Assembly: GCA_033816765.1 (NCBI GenBank)
Contig: CM066291.1
Location: forward strand, 5,270,001 to 5,334,000
Origin: Nothopassalora personata
Lineage: Eukaryota > Ascomycota > Dothideomycetes > Mycosphaerellales > Mycosphaerellaceae
Length of the DNA stretch: 64,000 bases
Direction of reading: 5' to 3'
How positions within the stretch are numbered: position 1 is the first letter of the stretch; every line of letters starts with the position of its first letter. The position numbers and the translations under genes are program-made. Under the pieces are notes generated by a model. The model saw only the letters and a program-made list of their open reading frames with translations, was not told the origin of the DNA and did not search any database. Below, one piece after another: positions 31,890 through 43,900 of the stretch.

Positions 31890-32907
31890 CACTCTCATCT
31901 GTACGCCAACGCGTAGAACTCTGTTAGCCACCATTACGGACGACTTCAATCCTCGGCTCGAGTATGAGACGATGTCATTAACAAACGTCCCACCGATACA
32001 ACCGGCTCATTTCCACACAATATCTGCTCGGCCGTCCAGCTCTACCACTTCTTTCGGCACCATCTTCATAGTTCTCTCTGGCAGCTTTCACATGTCTCTC
32101 CTCTCTACTTCGTCCAAGAGTTCTGCCAGCACCATTGTATCATCTTTCACACGTTCTACCATCCCAGCAAAGCTTCGCATCATGTCCCGTACAGCATCGG
32201 CGCCTTTTCACAAAAGCCTCTCTCTCTCTTCTCCTTCTTTTTTCACACTTACTCCTCTGACGCGACCTTGGCTGGCTCGGTAGTGGGCTTCTGTCGTGAG
32301 ATATGCTGTATCACCGGGCTGTTATCTCCCAAAGTCAGTGCGGATCTGGCTATTTTCACAGCGGACTCCGTTATTTCGCCGCTTTCGCCTCCGACCGTTA
32401 GATGCTTTACACGTGCTTCATCCACCCCAGCTTCTTTCGTTCTGGCAACAGCCTCGGCGGCCCAGTCGATCATAGACTTCTTCTTCGAGGGCTCGGTCTA
32501 CTTCGCGCTCAACTGGGATCGCTCTAGTCAGGCAGGATAGGAGGTGGGATTTATAGCTTCTGACTTTAAGCGCAAGCTTTTCTCAATGTACGCATATTCT
32601 TCTGAGTGGTGCCTCGGAGGCATACTGAGGCTTGTGCTTCTTTAAGCTCCGGCTGTTCAGCTTCGTCGGCTGGAAAGGCCATCTCGAGAGAGTTATTCAC
32701 GTCCCTATGGTCGTGAGTCGCTTTGATTCGAGTGTCACGGTTCCAAATCGCAAAGCACTCGATGCGACGTTCTTTGCGAGCTTGTGAGATGGGGCGCTCT
32801 GCGCGTATATCAGTATACTGTGTTCTGGCATTGCGGGACATTCTCGCGGAGTGATCGGAACGGAAGGGTTTGCGAGCATAGGCGTTGTTTTCAGTCTCGT
32901 GCTTCAT
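31890..32907 (-). pseudogene. Decayed helical protein gene with nonsense codons
   Basis: Minus-strand segments with clear coding character are split by stops and shifts: MKHETENNAYARKPFRSDHS from 32907; MIDWAAEAVARTKEAGVDEA with VKIARSALTLGDNSPVI (32473-32249), preceded in frame by TAG 32500-32498; then VRDMMRSFAGMVERVKDD and LAELLDEVERRDM around 32200-32100 with further TAG codons in another frame. Several stops can be former CAG codons. Whether all pieces belong to one gene is not certain. No family was recognised. Confidence 0.45.
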
Positions 32908-34306
32908 ATCGTAAGCAGTGTCAATTCGACATGCTCAGATCGACTGCTATTGACAAATGCGCCACGGTATACGCAAGCACATACCATCACGCTCAGCGAA
33001 AGACAGTGTGGCGAGCACAGCTGAGCCTGGTCTGTGGAGGGTATAGCGCTTCGCGCAGGCTGCTCAGATGCCTTTCAACATTCCTTGAGAATAAACAGCG
33101 AGGACCAACCCAAGTAACAAGCAAGCGCTCTGCCGTTGGCGCCCACTCGAGTCCAAGCGAGGAGGCAGATGAGAAGCGATAGGATTCACCTCGTGCCAAG
33201 CTACTCGCGACATTTCCCTGCACCTCCATAGGATGACCTGAGTGTCGACGACTTTGGACGTTCGATACGCTTGTCGGATCTTCGGGCCTGCGCCGGGAGC
33301 TGTCATGTGATACTTGTCGTGGCTGTGGTATGAGCTGTCTTCACCGCCAAACGCCTGAAGGTGTCGTGGACGAAGCTGGGAGCTTGATCTGGCCATGGAA
33401 TGTCGTCCGATCAATTCCTTAGCAGGCGGTTGTGGCGTAGTCTTATGCCGAGCTATCGTCTAGTATAAGCTGACGTTGGGGAGCTCGCTGATAGATTTGC
33501 GACCTGCAGGAGAATTCTGCTTGGGTCTTCGGTAGCGATGCGCCTCTGTAAGCAGCACGTGGTGCAGGATGCTAGTGTCAAAGCTTGGGCCTGATATGAG
33601 CGTTGTAGGACTGATCTTGCCGAAAGTCTAATGCCCACCACCACAACGCCGTGAATAGCGCACGACCTGGGCCTAGACGCCTGTCGTTTGAAGCAGTGAT
33701 GGCGATACTCTGGCAGTCCATACAGTGTCATCGTGCGGAGAAATGTCGATATGGTGCTGATCTGTCGTTGGCTGGCTTAGCCTTGATATAAGTAAGACAT
33801 GCCTTCCGCCTTTCCCCCGGATGAGCAGTCAACCATGTGCAAAGTAACGTCTCGTCCCGTCTGTCAGAACTTTGTTCAAAGCTTAATCAACTCTTTTGTG
33901 GGTGGACCTTGTTCAAGCTGACATTTGATGCTGAAACTGGATGACTCGCAGCTTTATCAAGGCCCCGGTCCTGCAGGCACCAGGCTGCAGCCACAGTCTT
34001 GTGGAAGTGTGCGGCTCAGCTGAATCTATGCCACTTACCCCAATTATGATCTGACCGGGATCATGCCCAGACAGATCTAAACGCAGCCATCATCGGCCAA
34101 TGTTAAACCAGTGTAGGGCCAGTTATATGGCGGAAAATTATCGATGCTGTCGGCACCGAACTGTGTCGTGTTGTGTGTTCCAGGTCACTTAAGACCGCCG
34201 TAGCCCGGCAAGACCATAAATACGACTGCTGTTCTGATCAAGTCCAAGAGGTATCTTGACAACGTTCGTCTCCCAGCGCACCGGTGGGCTTTTTGTTCCA
34301 TCCAAT
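32908..34306. other. Intergenic region, 1.4 kb
   Basis: Promoter side of the secreted protein gene. ORFs of 78-132 codons overlap on both strands without features. No RIP patch or RNA gene seen. Confidence 0.45.
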
Positions 34307-34971
34307 ATGGTTGCATTGACGACGATCTTCGCCATTGGCCTTGCCACACTCGCGTACGCTGCACCAACCTCGGACAGTGCGCCTCCTAGCTATGACCAGG
34401 CCAAGCCCAACAAGTGCAAGAAGATTGATGCGTTCTTGACTGGTCTACCACCGAACCATCCTCTAGTGATCCAGCAAGGATACAGTGCGACTGCTGTCAA
34501 CAATGCTTTGCGAGCGGACCAGAAGAACATCCTAGCCGCAGGGTATAACTTGAGAGGTGAGCTCGACATGACTAGACCGAAGTTCTGTCCCCTGACTCCT
34601 GTCCCGCAGTCGTTCTTTCGGGTCCAGAGAAAGGCCAGAGCATCATCGCGGATCGTCTAAAAGGTATCAGCTGGGAAGCAACGGGCGTCGGCTTTGGTGT
34701 GCGTGGCTCCAACTCTGAGGTCCTCACAGCAGATTTCGAGGGTCAGTCTGTCTTCACTGCTCCCTCAATTCCTAATACTGACCTGAGGGCAGACACTCTA
34801 ATCACCTACCGGAAAGAGGCAGACGAAGCTGTGTTCATCTTCAACAGGTCGCCCAACACTACACTCGAGGCGCTGCAGCGGCGTGTACCTCTTCCGAGCG
34901 GGTGTCCACCCGGAAAGGACCTAGGCTTCGAGATCTACTGTGATCCGTCTGTATGTACCGCGCCGTACTGA
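34307..34971 (+). CDS. Secreted protein of unknown function, candidate effector
   Basis: Three exons, 34307-34556, 34610-34741 and 34793-34971, with introns of 53 and 51 bp, give 186 residues. The signal peptide is MVALTTIFAIGLATLAYA, and the mature protein starts APTSD. The middle contains NHPLVIQQGYSATAVNNALR and GISWEATGVGFGVRGSNSEV. The C-terminus reads LPSGCPPGKDLGFEIYCDPS then VCTAPY, so three of the four mature cysteines lie at the end. The splice junctions restore a single frame, whereas unspliced ORFs are short. It belongs to the type of small secreted ascomycete proteins with a C-terminal Cys motif. Role unknown; secretion is supported by the signal peptide. Confidence 0.78.
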
Positions 34972-35759
34972 GGAGCAAGCCATGTGTGCAGTGTAATGTA
35001 TAGTGGCAATAACATCGGCATTCAATGACAGTGTGCAGCGCCCCACGTCTCATCGAGATAGCATAGGCCAAACGGGGATTCGCTGCAATGCATGACTTGA
35101 CTTGTTGTTTGAGCGTCGTCGTGAAGAAGGAGGTCATTTGCGAAAGAGCTCTGGAATACGGCAGCCTAGATCATCACCATGCCGAGAACTTTTGCAACGC
35201 CGGACGCGCTCCTTGCAACAATTCTTATGGCAATGTAATACTGAGCAGTGTGACTCGAGCTCTAATGCACAGCATGGCGCAGCAGAAGTCACAAGTCGCC
35301 GAGGAAGTCAAGCGGATTGTATCCCCATCGTCCGAAGTCCTCACCAAGCGCCATGTCGACTTTCGCAGTCCCGAACGACGCCGAATACTAACGACCAGGT
35401 AGACTTCTGCTATTGACCAGGTAAGCTGACCAAAGGAGGCCACTTTTAGGGCACTTACCGGCCAGGATCTGACATAACCGTAAGAGGTCCAGATTCTGCA
35501 ACTTAACTCTAATTGCTTCGAGGGAACAACTGTTAGTCTACTCCCCCCCCCCCCACACATTGCGAAGGGGGGCTCAAAAAGTATAGAGTACGAGGTCTCG
35601 CAGTTCACTCTGCACCCGTAAAATCTGGGCTTATTTTGAGTGCCTGTAGATATAAGATACAGCTGCGTGATGAACACGGCGACTTTTGCGAAAAGCATAC
35701 CTGGTCGTTAGTGGTCGCCCGAAGGACAGCTTATCGTAGCCTGTATATTCCCCGCATTC
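34972..35759. other. Intergenic, right end of the genic block
   Basis: 3' flank of the secreted protein gene. A run of 12 C lies at 35543-35554. Normal composition gives way to TpA-rich RIPed DNA at about 35760. Confidence 0.5.
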
Positions 35760-36480
35760 TGTTGTAGATAGGTATTTGACGAGTACAAGCTTCTAGATTG
35801 AAACGATAGGGTGGATTAGTAACCCTTATAAATTGCTATAGGGTATAAGACTATCTAGCTACAGAAACAGTGTAATATGGTGTATATATACTAGGTCCTA
35901 ACTAATATAGCTATTAGTTACCTAATTTACAATACTCCCCCTTTAGACTAACTACTATAAAGGTAGTCTAATTAACTTAATATTACCTATATTGCTATAT
36001 TAGTCTCGAATACCTTTACTAGCTTTAGATACTAGATTAGCTATAAGTAGGTATATACTAAGGATAGCGATCTTATTAGATCTATATATATAAGAGATCT
36101 TTATAGACCTAATTTTAGACATATTTAGGCCTTATCTTTCCGCTTTTAGAAATAAATAGAAGGTTCTCTCGGCTTAAGAAGGCTCTTATAGCTAGGTAGT
36201 AATATATAGACCTTATAGGTATATATAAAAGAAGCTAGTTCTTTACTAAGTAACTCTCTCTACTTTATACTACTTTATACCTCTCTTACCCCCTTCTAGA
36301 CTACTATATATACTTATATATACTAACAACTACTATATATACTTATATATACTAACAACTACTATATATACTTATATATACTAACAACTACTCTATATAT
36401 ATTCTTAAAGCTTTTTACGAAGCTTTAGTAAGGTATACTATATATATAATAGTATTTTAAGGGTGTTTACTAACTTATAA
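35760..36480. mobile_element. RIPed AT-rich repeat, LTR- or UTR-like
   Basis: Strong TpA excess and CpA/TpG depletion. It includes a 29-bp unit repeated three times at 36301-36389. It lies between the genic block and a decayed ORF, and could be the terminal repeat of the Copia element whose pol end lies at 37850-39288. Confidence 0.5.
36301..36389. repeat. 29-bp tandem repeat, three copies
   Basis: The unit starts CTACTATATATACTTATATA and ends CTAACAA. The three copies are nearly identical, followed by a degenerate fourth. Confidence 0.8.
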
Positions 36481-37750
36481 GAAGTATTATAGTAGATATT
36501 ATTAAGTAGACTTCTATAAACTAGTTTAGTAGCACTAGTAATGTCTTTAGTAGTAGAACTAGTTCTAGTAACGGTAATAATCCTAATAAGCGTCCTCCTA
36601 GTAATAGTAGAAAGAGCCTACCTATATCTAGTAGGCTCTCTAAGCGTAAGACCCTTATTAAGGTACTTAGGCTAGTTAAGTAGATTATCGAGAGTAAGTA
36701 TAAGATTACTAAGAGGAATATAACCTTATAGCTTACTATAGTATCCCTTAAGGTTACCTTCTATAAGAAGAAGCTTCTAACTACTAAAGGTAGTATTACT
36801 AACCTACTAAACTAGGGTTAGACTAACGTAGCTACCTAGGACTTTGATTATATAATAGTCGACCCTTAAGGTCGTATCGCTAATACTATAACTATAAACC
36901 TTAATAGTAGTTAGAACTACCTTCCTACCTTATAGGCTTCTACTATAGACTATCTTATTAAGTACTTCGGTAGCGCCTATAACCGCTATAAGGAGAGATC
37001 TAACCTTCCCTTCTCTAGCTACTATACTATTCTAGGATAGTTTAAGGGCTGCTATACTAACTACGCTCTTAATAATTACTACGATAAGTATAGCTTCTTC
37101 TCTCTACGGACCCTATAGTAGGGTACTACTAGTCTATCTAGAACCTACTAGTAGCTAGGTATAGGTTATACTCGATCTACTAGTACTACCTTCTAGGGTA
37201 GTATATAAGCTAGTTACTCTCCTCCTATTATACGTAGTAGTTCTCTACGTAAGGGCTTCCTATCTCTAGTTCTATATTCTCCTAGTATAAGTACCTCTAG
37301 ATATAGTCTTTAGATACTACCTACCTAGCTTATCCCTAGTAATATAAACTAGCACCTAAGTATCCTTAGGGCCCCTACTAATAGTTCTAGAACTATCCTC
37401 CTTAAGGTTCGCCTTCTATTCTCTAACTTCGTCTCTTAGGATAAGGTTACTACACTAATTCGTTAGTTCCTATAGCGTCTTAGTACTAATAACGACTTTT
37501 AGGAGGGTGCTATAATTAACTTAACTTCCTATAAGAGGGGTTCTAGAGGCTCTAGTAGTTCTAGTAGTAAGTAGTAGTCTAGAGGGTATACTTATATTAG
37601 GTCTTAGTAAGGTTCTTAGGATCTAGTTAGGACTAAAGGATAAGATAGTAGTTATAAGTAAGGGTAGTCTACTTCTCTATTTCCTTTTGCTTTTACTTTT
37701 ACTACTATAGCTCCCTAGAATTAGAGTCTATAATAATAAACTAGATCTTG
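36481..37750 (+). pseudogene. RIP-degraded transposon ORF (gag-like?)
   Basis: One plus frame stays open for more than 400 codons except for TAG/TAA codons that fit former Gln or Trp. Ser/Asn-rich N-terminus, Lys/Arg-rich patch (NNPNKRPPSNSRKSLPISS), helical middle and Ser/Gln-rich C-terminus. It could be a gag, or an accessory ORF antisense to the adjacent Copia pol. Not recognised. Confidence 0.4.
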
Positions 37751-38139
37751 CCTTAGAAGGTAGTTCTAAAGTAAGCCTCTTCTACGGTCTAGTTATATAA
37801 GTATAGTAAGATATACGATACTATAAAAAAATCCGGCCCTTAAGGCTAATAAATAAAAACTTTCCTCTACTATCTCCTAATAAATAAAATATTGCTTTAT
37901 AAATACTTCTAAATAAATAAAGGTCTTACTATATATAGATAAAAGTATAGTTAACTCCTAGAAACCTCCCTTAGAGAATATAGTTTAGTAACTTTAGCTT
38001 TATAAGCTAATCTATAAGCTACTATATAGTAGGGATGTACTTAACTATAATTAAGCCTTCTTTATAAACCTATCTATAAAAGTAGTTCCTAAGTCTAATA
38101 TACTTAGTTCTTTTATAGTTAGTATAATCTCTAACTAGC

Positions 38140-38159
38140 TTAATAGTAGACTAGTCGTC
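38140..38159 (+). repeat. Left target-site duplication of the non-LTR insertion
   Basis: TTAATAGTAGACTAGTCGTC; 19 of 20 bases match 38919-38938. Confidence 0.85.
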
Positions 38160-38918
38160 CTATAGAGAGCGCCTTCACGCGGCGGACGACGTAAGTATCT
38201 TCGTTACGACGAAGAGAAACTAAGACTCTCTCTCTCGAAAAATACAAGCCTACTCGACTCGAAACAAGAAAAGACAGGTCGGACGAACCGAACGAACGAG
38301 ATACGCTCAAAATCTACAAACAAGAACTCCGGAACTGCGAGAAGGGAAAGCGACGTACATAGCGTACACGTCGCTCGAACAACGAAGGCGCTGTCTACCT
38401 GTCGTCCCGGCAAACCACGTAAACTGCCGGCTGGAACCAAGAGAGGCGTTTAGGGGCGCAAACCACGTATACTGCACGGCTGGAACCAAGAGAGGCCGAG
38501 GGGGGGACGACAGCGAGGCCACTGCGACCGAGGAGCTACACTCGAGACCGGAGAACGCGACTGGATTGAAACAGAGGCAACGGGTGTTTCTTGGGATTTT
38601 GCTCGGTGCGTACGGGTACGGCCGGCTTGGCTTTTTAAAACAAGAACGAGACACGGGCGCAAAACTTGTCTCGCCCGGGGCAAGGCGACAAACCGCAATT
38701 CTCGACAAGACACGACTACCGGGTACGCGCGTACTACGCCGCAATATATTCGATTTACGGTTCGAATAGCGAGCGTTGCTCGCATCTTTTAAGGAGTTTT
38801 TACGTCCGGGGTACGACGGGGCTTTTCTCCTTCTCTCAAATTTTGGTCTCGTTCTCGAGACCCGTGTTGCATAGTCTTTGACTCAAATAGCACGTTAATG
38901 GAATAATCAATCAATCAA
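38160..38918 (+). mobile_element. Un-RIPed non-LTR retroelement insertion (SINE or truncated LINE)
   Basis: This 759-bp stretch has normal CpA/TpG content inside RIPed Copia sequence. It is flanked by a 20-bp direct repeat and ends in a short AATC-type tail (about 38903-38918), which are marks of target-primed reverse transcription. It contains a partial tandem duplication of about 45 bp (38409-38495, GCAAACCACGTA...GGCTGGAACCAAGAGAGG) and a B-box-like GGTTCGAATAG near 38760. A 145-codon minus ORF (38307-38744) has no recognisable domain and is probably chance. The family is not identified. Confidence 0.7.
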
Positions 38919-38938
38919 TTAATAGTAGACTAGTTGTC
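38919..38938 (+). repeat. Right target-site duplication of the non-LTR insertion
   Basis: TTAATAGTAGACTAGTTGTC, directly after the AATC tail; differs from the left copy by one C/T. Confidence 0.85.
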
Positions 38939-39288
38939 TATAAAGATCTTAAAGGCTTAAGCCTTATAGTTAGTTATTTTCTAGGTTTTATAGAGTAGAT
39001 TTCTTAACTATATTACTTCCCTATAGTATTTAGTTAAGGCTATATACTCTACTTTAGTGCTTAATAGCACTATCTCCTTCTATAGATTAGACTTCTAGAT
39101 AATAGGACCTCTAGCTATTTCAACTAGGAGTCCTAAGGTTAATCTACCTATTAGATCTCTAGAGAAATTAGAGTCTATATAGATCTCTAGCTTTAGGGAT
39201 TATATCTTTCTAAAGATTAGGTACTTATTAATTGTTCTAGTAATATATCTCTAAATATACTTTACTATAGTAATATACTCTACTAAAG

Positions 39289-39450
39289 TGTTACGGGTGA
39301 ACGACGTATATACTAAAGTTCTATGAAGTTTGTAATAAGTTCGATATAGAAGAAAGGGGAAGTTACACGCTGTCCGAAGAAAAGGTGTCGGAAAGCAATC
39401 CGAACGCACAGGCGTAGCCTATACTAAGAAACAGGGGCCCGCCCCTTATA
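39289..39450. repeat. LTR of Gypsy B, left copy
   Basis: Starts TGTTACGGGTGAACGACG and ends GCCCCTTATA (CTTACA before RIP). 162 bp, matching 45906-46103 apart from one 36-bp unit. Confidence 0.8.
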
Positions 39451-39879
39451 CTACCCCCCGCTTCCTCCTCCGCCGCCCCTAGTTATAGCTCCGCCCTAGA
39501 GCCCATTGTCCTAGGTGTTTTATTAGGCTCGTAATAGGAAGTGCCCGAGCTTCTCTTCCTTATTGTCTAGCCCCGCTAACGCCGAGACGAAGTATTATTG
39601 CCTAGGTAAGTGTAAGGTTTACTATTGTCTACTAAGTGACAATAGCTATTGTTATATATAAATAATAGGAGCCTAGAACATATCTTTAGGTTCTCGTTCT
39701 TATTTTTCTTCTCTTTCTTTTTCTTATTACCTACCGTACGCGTAAGTCGCCCCTCCCCCTCCCCCTAGCTAAGCGTCTCTAGCCTTAGGGGCATATTCGC
39801 GCATCTTATGTCTACCGCTTAGGGAGACGACATTTTCCTTACGGGTTCCGATAGATACTAATAGCATGCCGTAAATAGA

Positions 39880-40720
39880 AACCACTACTACTACATCTCC
39901 TATTAATACTATTAAGTGAGTCTGAATAAATTCCTAAGGAGACCGAAACATTCTAACCGGAGCCTAGCATAAAATGGCCTAACGCCGCATCTACTACGTC
40001 CCCTACGCCTCTACTAGCGTAGACTACGTCTCCTAGCATATAAGTACCGTTCCTCGTCCTATTCTTATCGGGGTCCGCTAATTATCGTTAGGGCGCAACT
40101 GCGCGCGCCTACTAGGCCTATAACACTAATCGTAAGCATTACGAGGATATATATATACCGCGCGGACCCCGAAGGAAAATCATCGTTAACCGCGCGTTTT
40201 AGGCCGGAGCTCGCCTACGCCGCCTATACTAAGTAGACCCGCGCTACTAACTAGAACCGCGCGTAAGCATTCTCCCTAGCGTACTCCGCGACTTTTCTAC
40301 CGGCTTACGGTCTTTTAGCGACGACGCTCGTACTAAGCTCCGCGCCGTCCTTAAAGCCTAGAAGGCTTTAAAGCCCCTCTAGCGTGCTAGTATGCTCTCC
40401 CGGTAAGTTTCCCCGGCCCCCGTCTCTTTATACGCGCTTACCGATTCTTTTAGTACGGTCGCCGCTAAGGTTATAGGTACTATAGCTAATGCTTAGCTTA
40501 CCTTTAGGTAGACGTATATACTACGGGCCCCGTTATAAAACTATCGCTAACCGACCTCTTAGTCCCGGGGGCGCCCTACGCGACCTCTAGCTAGGCTAGC
40601 GCCGCGTGCGTTAGGCCTCGCCTTCTACTAGCTAGCCTTCGGGTACCCTCGTCTTTTGCGCGGGCCGCGACCGGGCTATTATAGTATATAGCTATCTCGA
40701 AAGGGATCGGGCTCCGCTAC
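39880..40720 (+). pseudogene. Decayed ORF antisense to Gypsy B pol
   Basis: A plus frame with RIP-type stops lies between the chromodomain end and the left LTR. It has a possible Cys cluster once RIP changes are considered (ARAYQAYNTNRKHYEDIY) and a basic helical part (LRSFSDDARTKLRAVLKA). It resembles in position and orientation the antisense ORF of element A. Assignment is tentative. Confidence 0.35.
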
Positions 40721-40949
40721 TTTTACGGCGGACGCCGCTAAAATGAAACGCTCTTAAACTTACCTATGCCTTCTTACTTCTCTCTATCTCCTAAAAAGAC
40801 TCCCTAACCTAAAAGAACGCCTACCTTTTCCTAAACGCCTATGTCTACGCTAAATCCCTAGTAATCCTTACCTTTTCGCCTTCTCCCCCTTCTATTCGTA
40901 TCCTATACCTCCTTCGGTCTGTTATACGTTATTAGGTTACTATATCTCC

Positions 40950-43900
40950 TCTCGAAGTTATCCGCGGCCGCTATGTCCGCGAGGTACCCTAATAGTTCCT
41001 ATATAGGCTTGTAGTATCCGGTCTATTTTACTAGGACTTTACGTACTCGGTCTCTACCTCTAACCTTAGTTCTAGCGTAAAGGATCTCTTCTACCTGCTA
41101 CTCTTCGTAAGACTAAATTATAATAGGGTCCGGCTATTTATTATTAATCTCCTATCTAGGTAAGGGGTCTTAGCTTACAGGTCGTAGTAAGTTAGGATAG
41201 AAGACCGGGTAGATCCCGTCGGGGATCCTAGATAAGCGTATAGACAACGGTAAGATTACTTCTACTACCGTATACTTCGCGTGTCTATAGTCGAGGCTCT
41301 TCTTTAGTCGTATAGTAACATAGTTACGTAGATCTAGCTAAACTTTATTGCCTATACGATAGATTAGTACGGGCTTCCTATCCCGGTTAGCGTAGTCCTC
41401 CTGTTTTTAGGCGGCTTCCGCTATGCTCGCCTAATATAGGTCCGTAATCTTTTATATCCTTTCTACAAATAGCGTTGCCCGCTACGCGGCGTCTAACTAA
41501 GAGGTCTCTAGATCCGGTTATAACTAAACGGGTAATAGTGCCTCGTATCCGTATACCGCGAAGAAGGGGCTTATTCCTAGCCTAGCGTAATACCGCGCGA
41601 TTAGAGCAAGTTGCGCCGTAGGGAGCTAGCGTTTCTAGTCGGACTGCTTATAGTTAATGTAGTTACGAAGGTAAGCCTAGACTTCCTAGTTTAACCGTTC
41701 CGGGCCTCCGTCGGTTTATAGGTAGTAGGCGGAGCTAAGCCTCTATTTTATACCGGTTAAACGATAGAAGGTCCTCTAGAAGGTACTCGTCTAGTTAGTA
41801 CCCCGGTTACTCGTAATAGCTTAAGGGAGGCTATAGTATCTTACCTAGTAGTCTAAGAACCTTTTAGCGTAGTCCTCGGCTTTTATAGTAGGCATCGCTT
41901 CTAAAACGACGGTCTTACTTAGTCGATCCTTAATTACCTAGAGGTAAGTGTTTCCTTACGACTCGGGTATGTCCGTTATAAAATCTATCGAGATCTCCTA
42001 GAAGAATCGGTCGGGGACCGGTAAGGGTTGTAGGAGGCCGTGTTTTTATTCTCTCTACACCTTATTCCTACCGTAGTAGATATAGTTCCTTAAGAACTGC
42101 CTTACGTACTTAGACTATAAGGGCTAGTAGAAGTTGCGACTTAGTATCGATACTATAGAGTCCCGGCTAGGGTAGCCGTATACCGGTAAATCGTACACGG
42201 ATTAGATTAGCTTAGTTCGAAGGGTGTCGTTCTATAGAATCGCTATATCCGCCTCCTTATAGTCGGACTCCGTAGAACTAGGAGCTCTAGGTACCTAAAT
42301 CCTACCGCGGTAGCGAAGATACCCGTTACGGTTAATACTATAGTTACCTACTTATACCTTAAGTTTCACCTCGCTAGGAAGTGAACGCGCTCCTACCTTA
42401 ATCGCGCGGTGTACCGCTTAGAACGTGCTATCCTTCTCGATAGTTCTTTCCTAGAGGTCGTTTAGCTCTTAGTCTTAGAAGGGTCCCTATAGTACGCTCG
42501 GTGAATCCGCCTCTTCTATAGCGGATAGTCCTTCGAACTACGTAGCTAGGATTTATACTAACGAAACCTTTATAGTCGAGCTAACGTCTACTACCTTCGA
42601 GCCCGGCTAATTCTTTACGATGTCCGGTTTAAGAAATCTACGATATCGTAATAACTTATCGTCCTACCTAAGCGTGTCCTACTCCCTTCGAGAAAGGGCA
42701 TCCGGCATAATCGCCTCGGTGCCCGGCCTATACACTAGTGAAAACTGGAACTTTATAACTTCCTTAACCTACCGGATCTACCGTTTAGAGAGCTATCTCT
42801 TCGTTATAAAGTATTCTAGGTTCTTATAGTCCGTCTAGATTATAAAGGGCCTATATGTTTTTAACTCGGGAGCCTATTCCTTAAGATAGGACACTACCGC
42901 GAGCATCTCCTTATCGTAAATGTCGTAGTTAATCTCGGCCTTATTAAGCTTCTTCGAGTAGAATCCTACTAGTCTTACGACTCCGTCCTTTTCTTATAGG
43001 AGGGCGCCTCTAAGCGTAAAGCCGCTATAGTCCGTCTCTAAAAAGGTAGGGAGCTCCGGGTTCTAGTAGGCTAAAACTAGTACTTTGTAGTACTTATCCT
43101 TTAGGGTCTTAAACGTATTAGCCTAACGATCTCCCTAGGAAAACACCTCATTCTTACCGGTTAGCGACGTTAAGGGCTCGGCGAGCTTTAAATAGTTTAG
43201 AATAAACATTCGGTAGTAGTTCGCGAAGCCTAAGAACCGCCGCACTTCCTTCTAGGTAACTAGTGCCTTCTAGTCCTTTACTGCTACTACCTTTTCGGGG
43301 TCGGGTCCTACTCCTATCCCGTCGGCATATATAATAAACTCGAGGTACTTAACCTTCTTCTATACAAACTTATACTTCCCTAGATCTAGGGAAAGGCCTC
43401 CGTCCTAAAGCTTCTAGAGTACGATACGAACCTTCTAGAAATAGTCCTCTTTTGTTTCGTCGGAGTAAATAACGACGTCGTTAGCGTAGGCCGAGGTAAA
43501 GTCGTCTAGGTAGTCCCGTAATAAACTGTTAATATACCGCTAGAATGTTACGGGGCCCCGGATAAACCGAACGGGTATACTAGCTATTCCTATAGACCGA
43601 ATCTAGTTCGAAAAGCCGTCTTATACTCTTTACCTCGAGCTATCCGGAGGTAATGGAATGCGGTAATAACGTTAACCTTCGTAATCTATCTAGCGCCCGT
43701 TAGGTTCCGAATAGTTTCCGGGATTAATAGAAGCGGGTAACGGTCCTACTTAGTAATCGAGTTTAGTACTCTATAATCGTAGTAGAACCTAAGTCCTCCC
43801 CCGGGCTTCTTTACGAACAAGACGGGAGCCGCCGCTTCTAAGGTAGAAGGGCGAATGTAACCCTTACGCTATAACTCCGTTAGCGACTTCCGGAGGATAA

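Larger units (their letters stand above)
37850..39288 (-). pseudogene. Ty1/Copia pol C-terminal fragment (RT/RNase H), RIPed and split
   Basis: Minus-strand reading from 39288 gives Copia RNase H landmarks: YIDSNFSRDLIGRLTLG, VLLSTKVEYIALTKYCREVI, and the DNQST motif at the break, continuing after the insertion with TNYKRTKYIRLRNYFYR and VKYIPTI*QLIDQLIKL. The last matches the Copia C-terminal signature that ends in an adenine-rich strand and LTKPL. TAG/TAA codons at Gln/Trp positions and Asp/Gly losses are RIP-type. The element is cut on the right at 39288 by the Gypsy LTR and interrupted by the 38160-38918 insertion. Confidence 0.75.

Noticed and set aside
35543..35554. Run of 12 C as a structural or regulatory element
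   Set aside because: A lone homopolymer at the border of the repeat block; could be slippage or a sequencing effect.
38307..38744. 145-codon minus ORF in the non-LTR insert
   Set aside because: Arg/Ser/Val-rich, no domain, overlaps another ORF; probably chance in GC-rich DNA.
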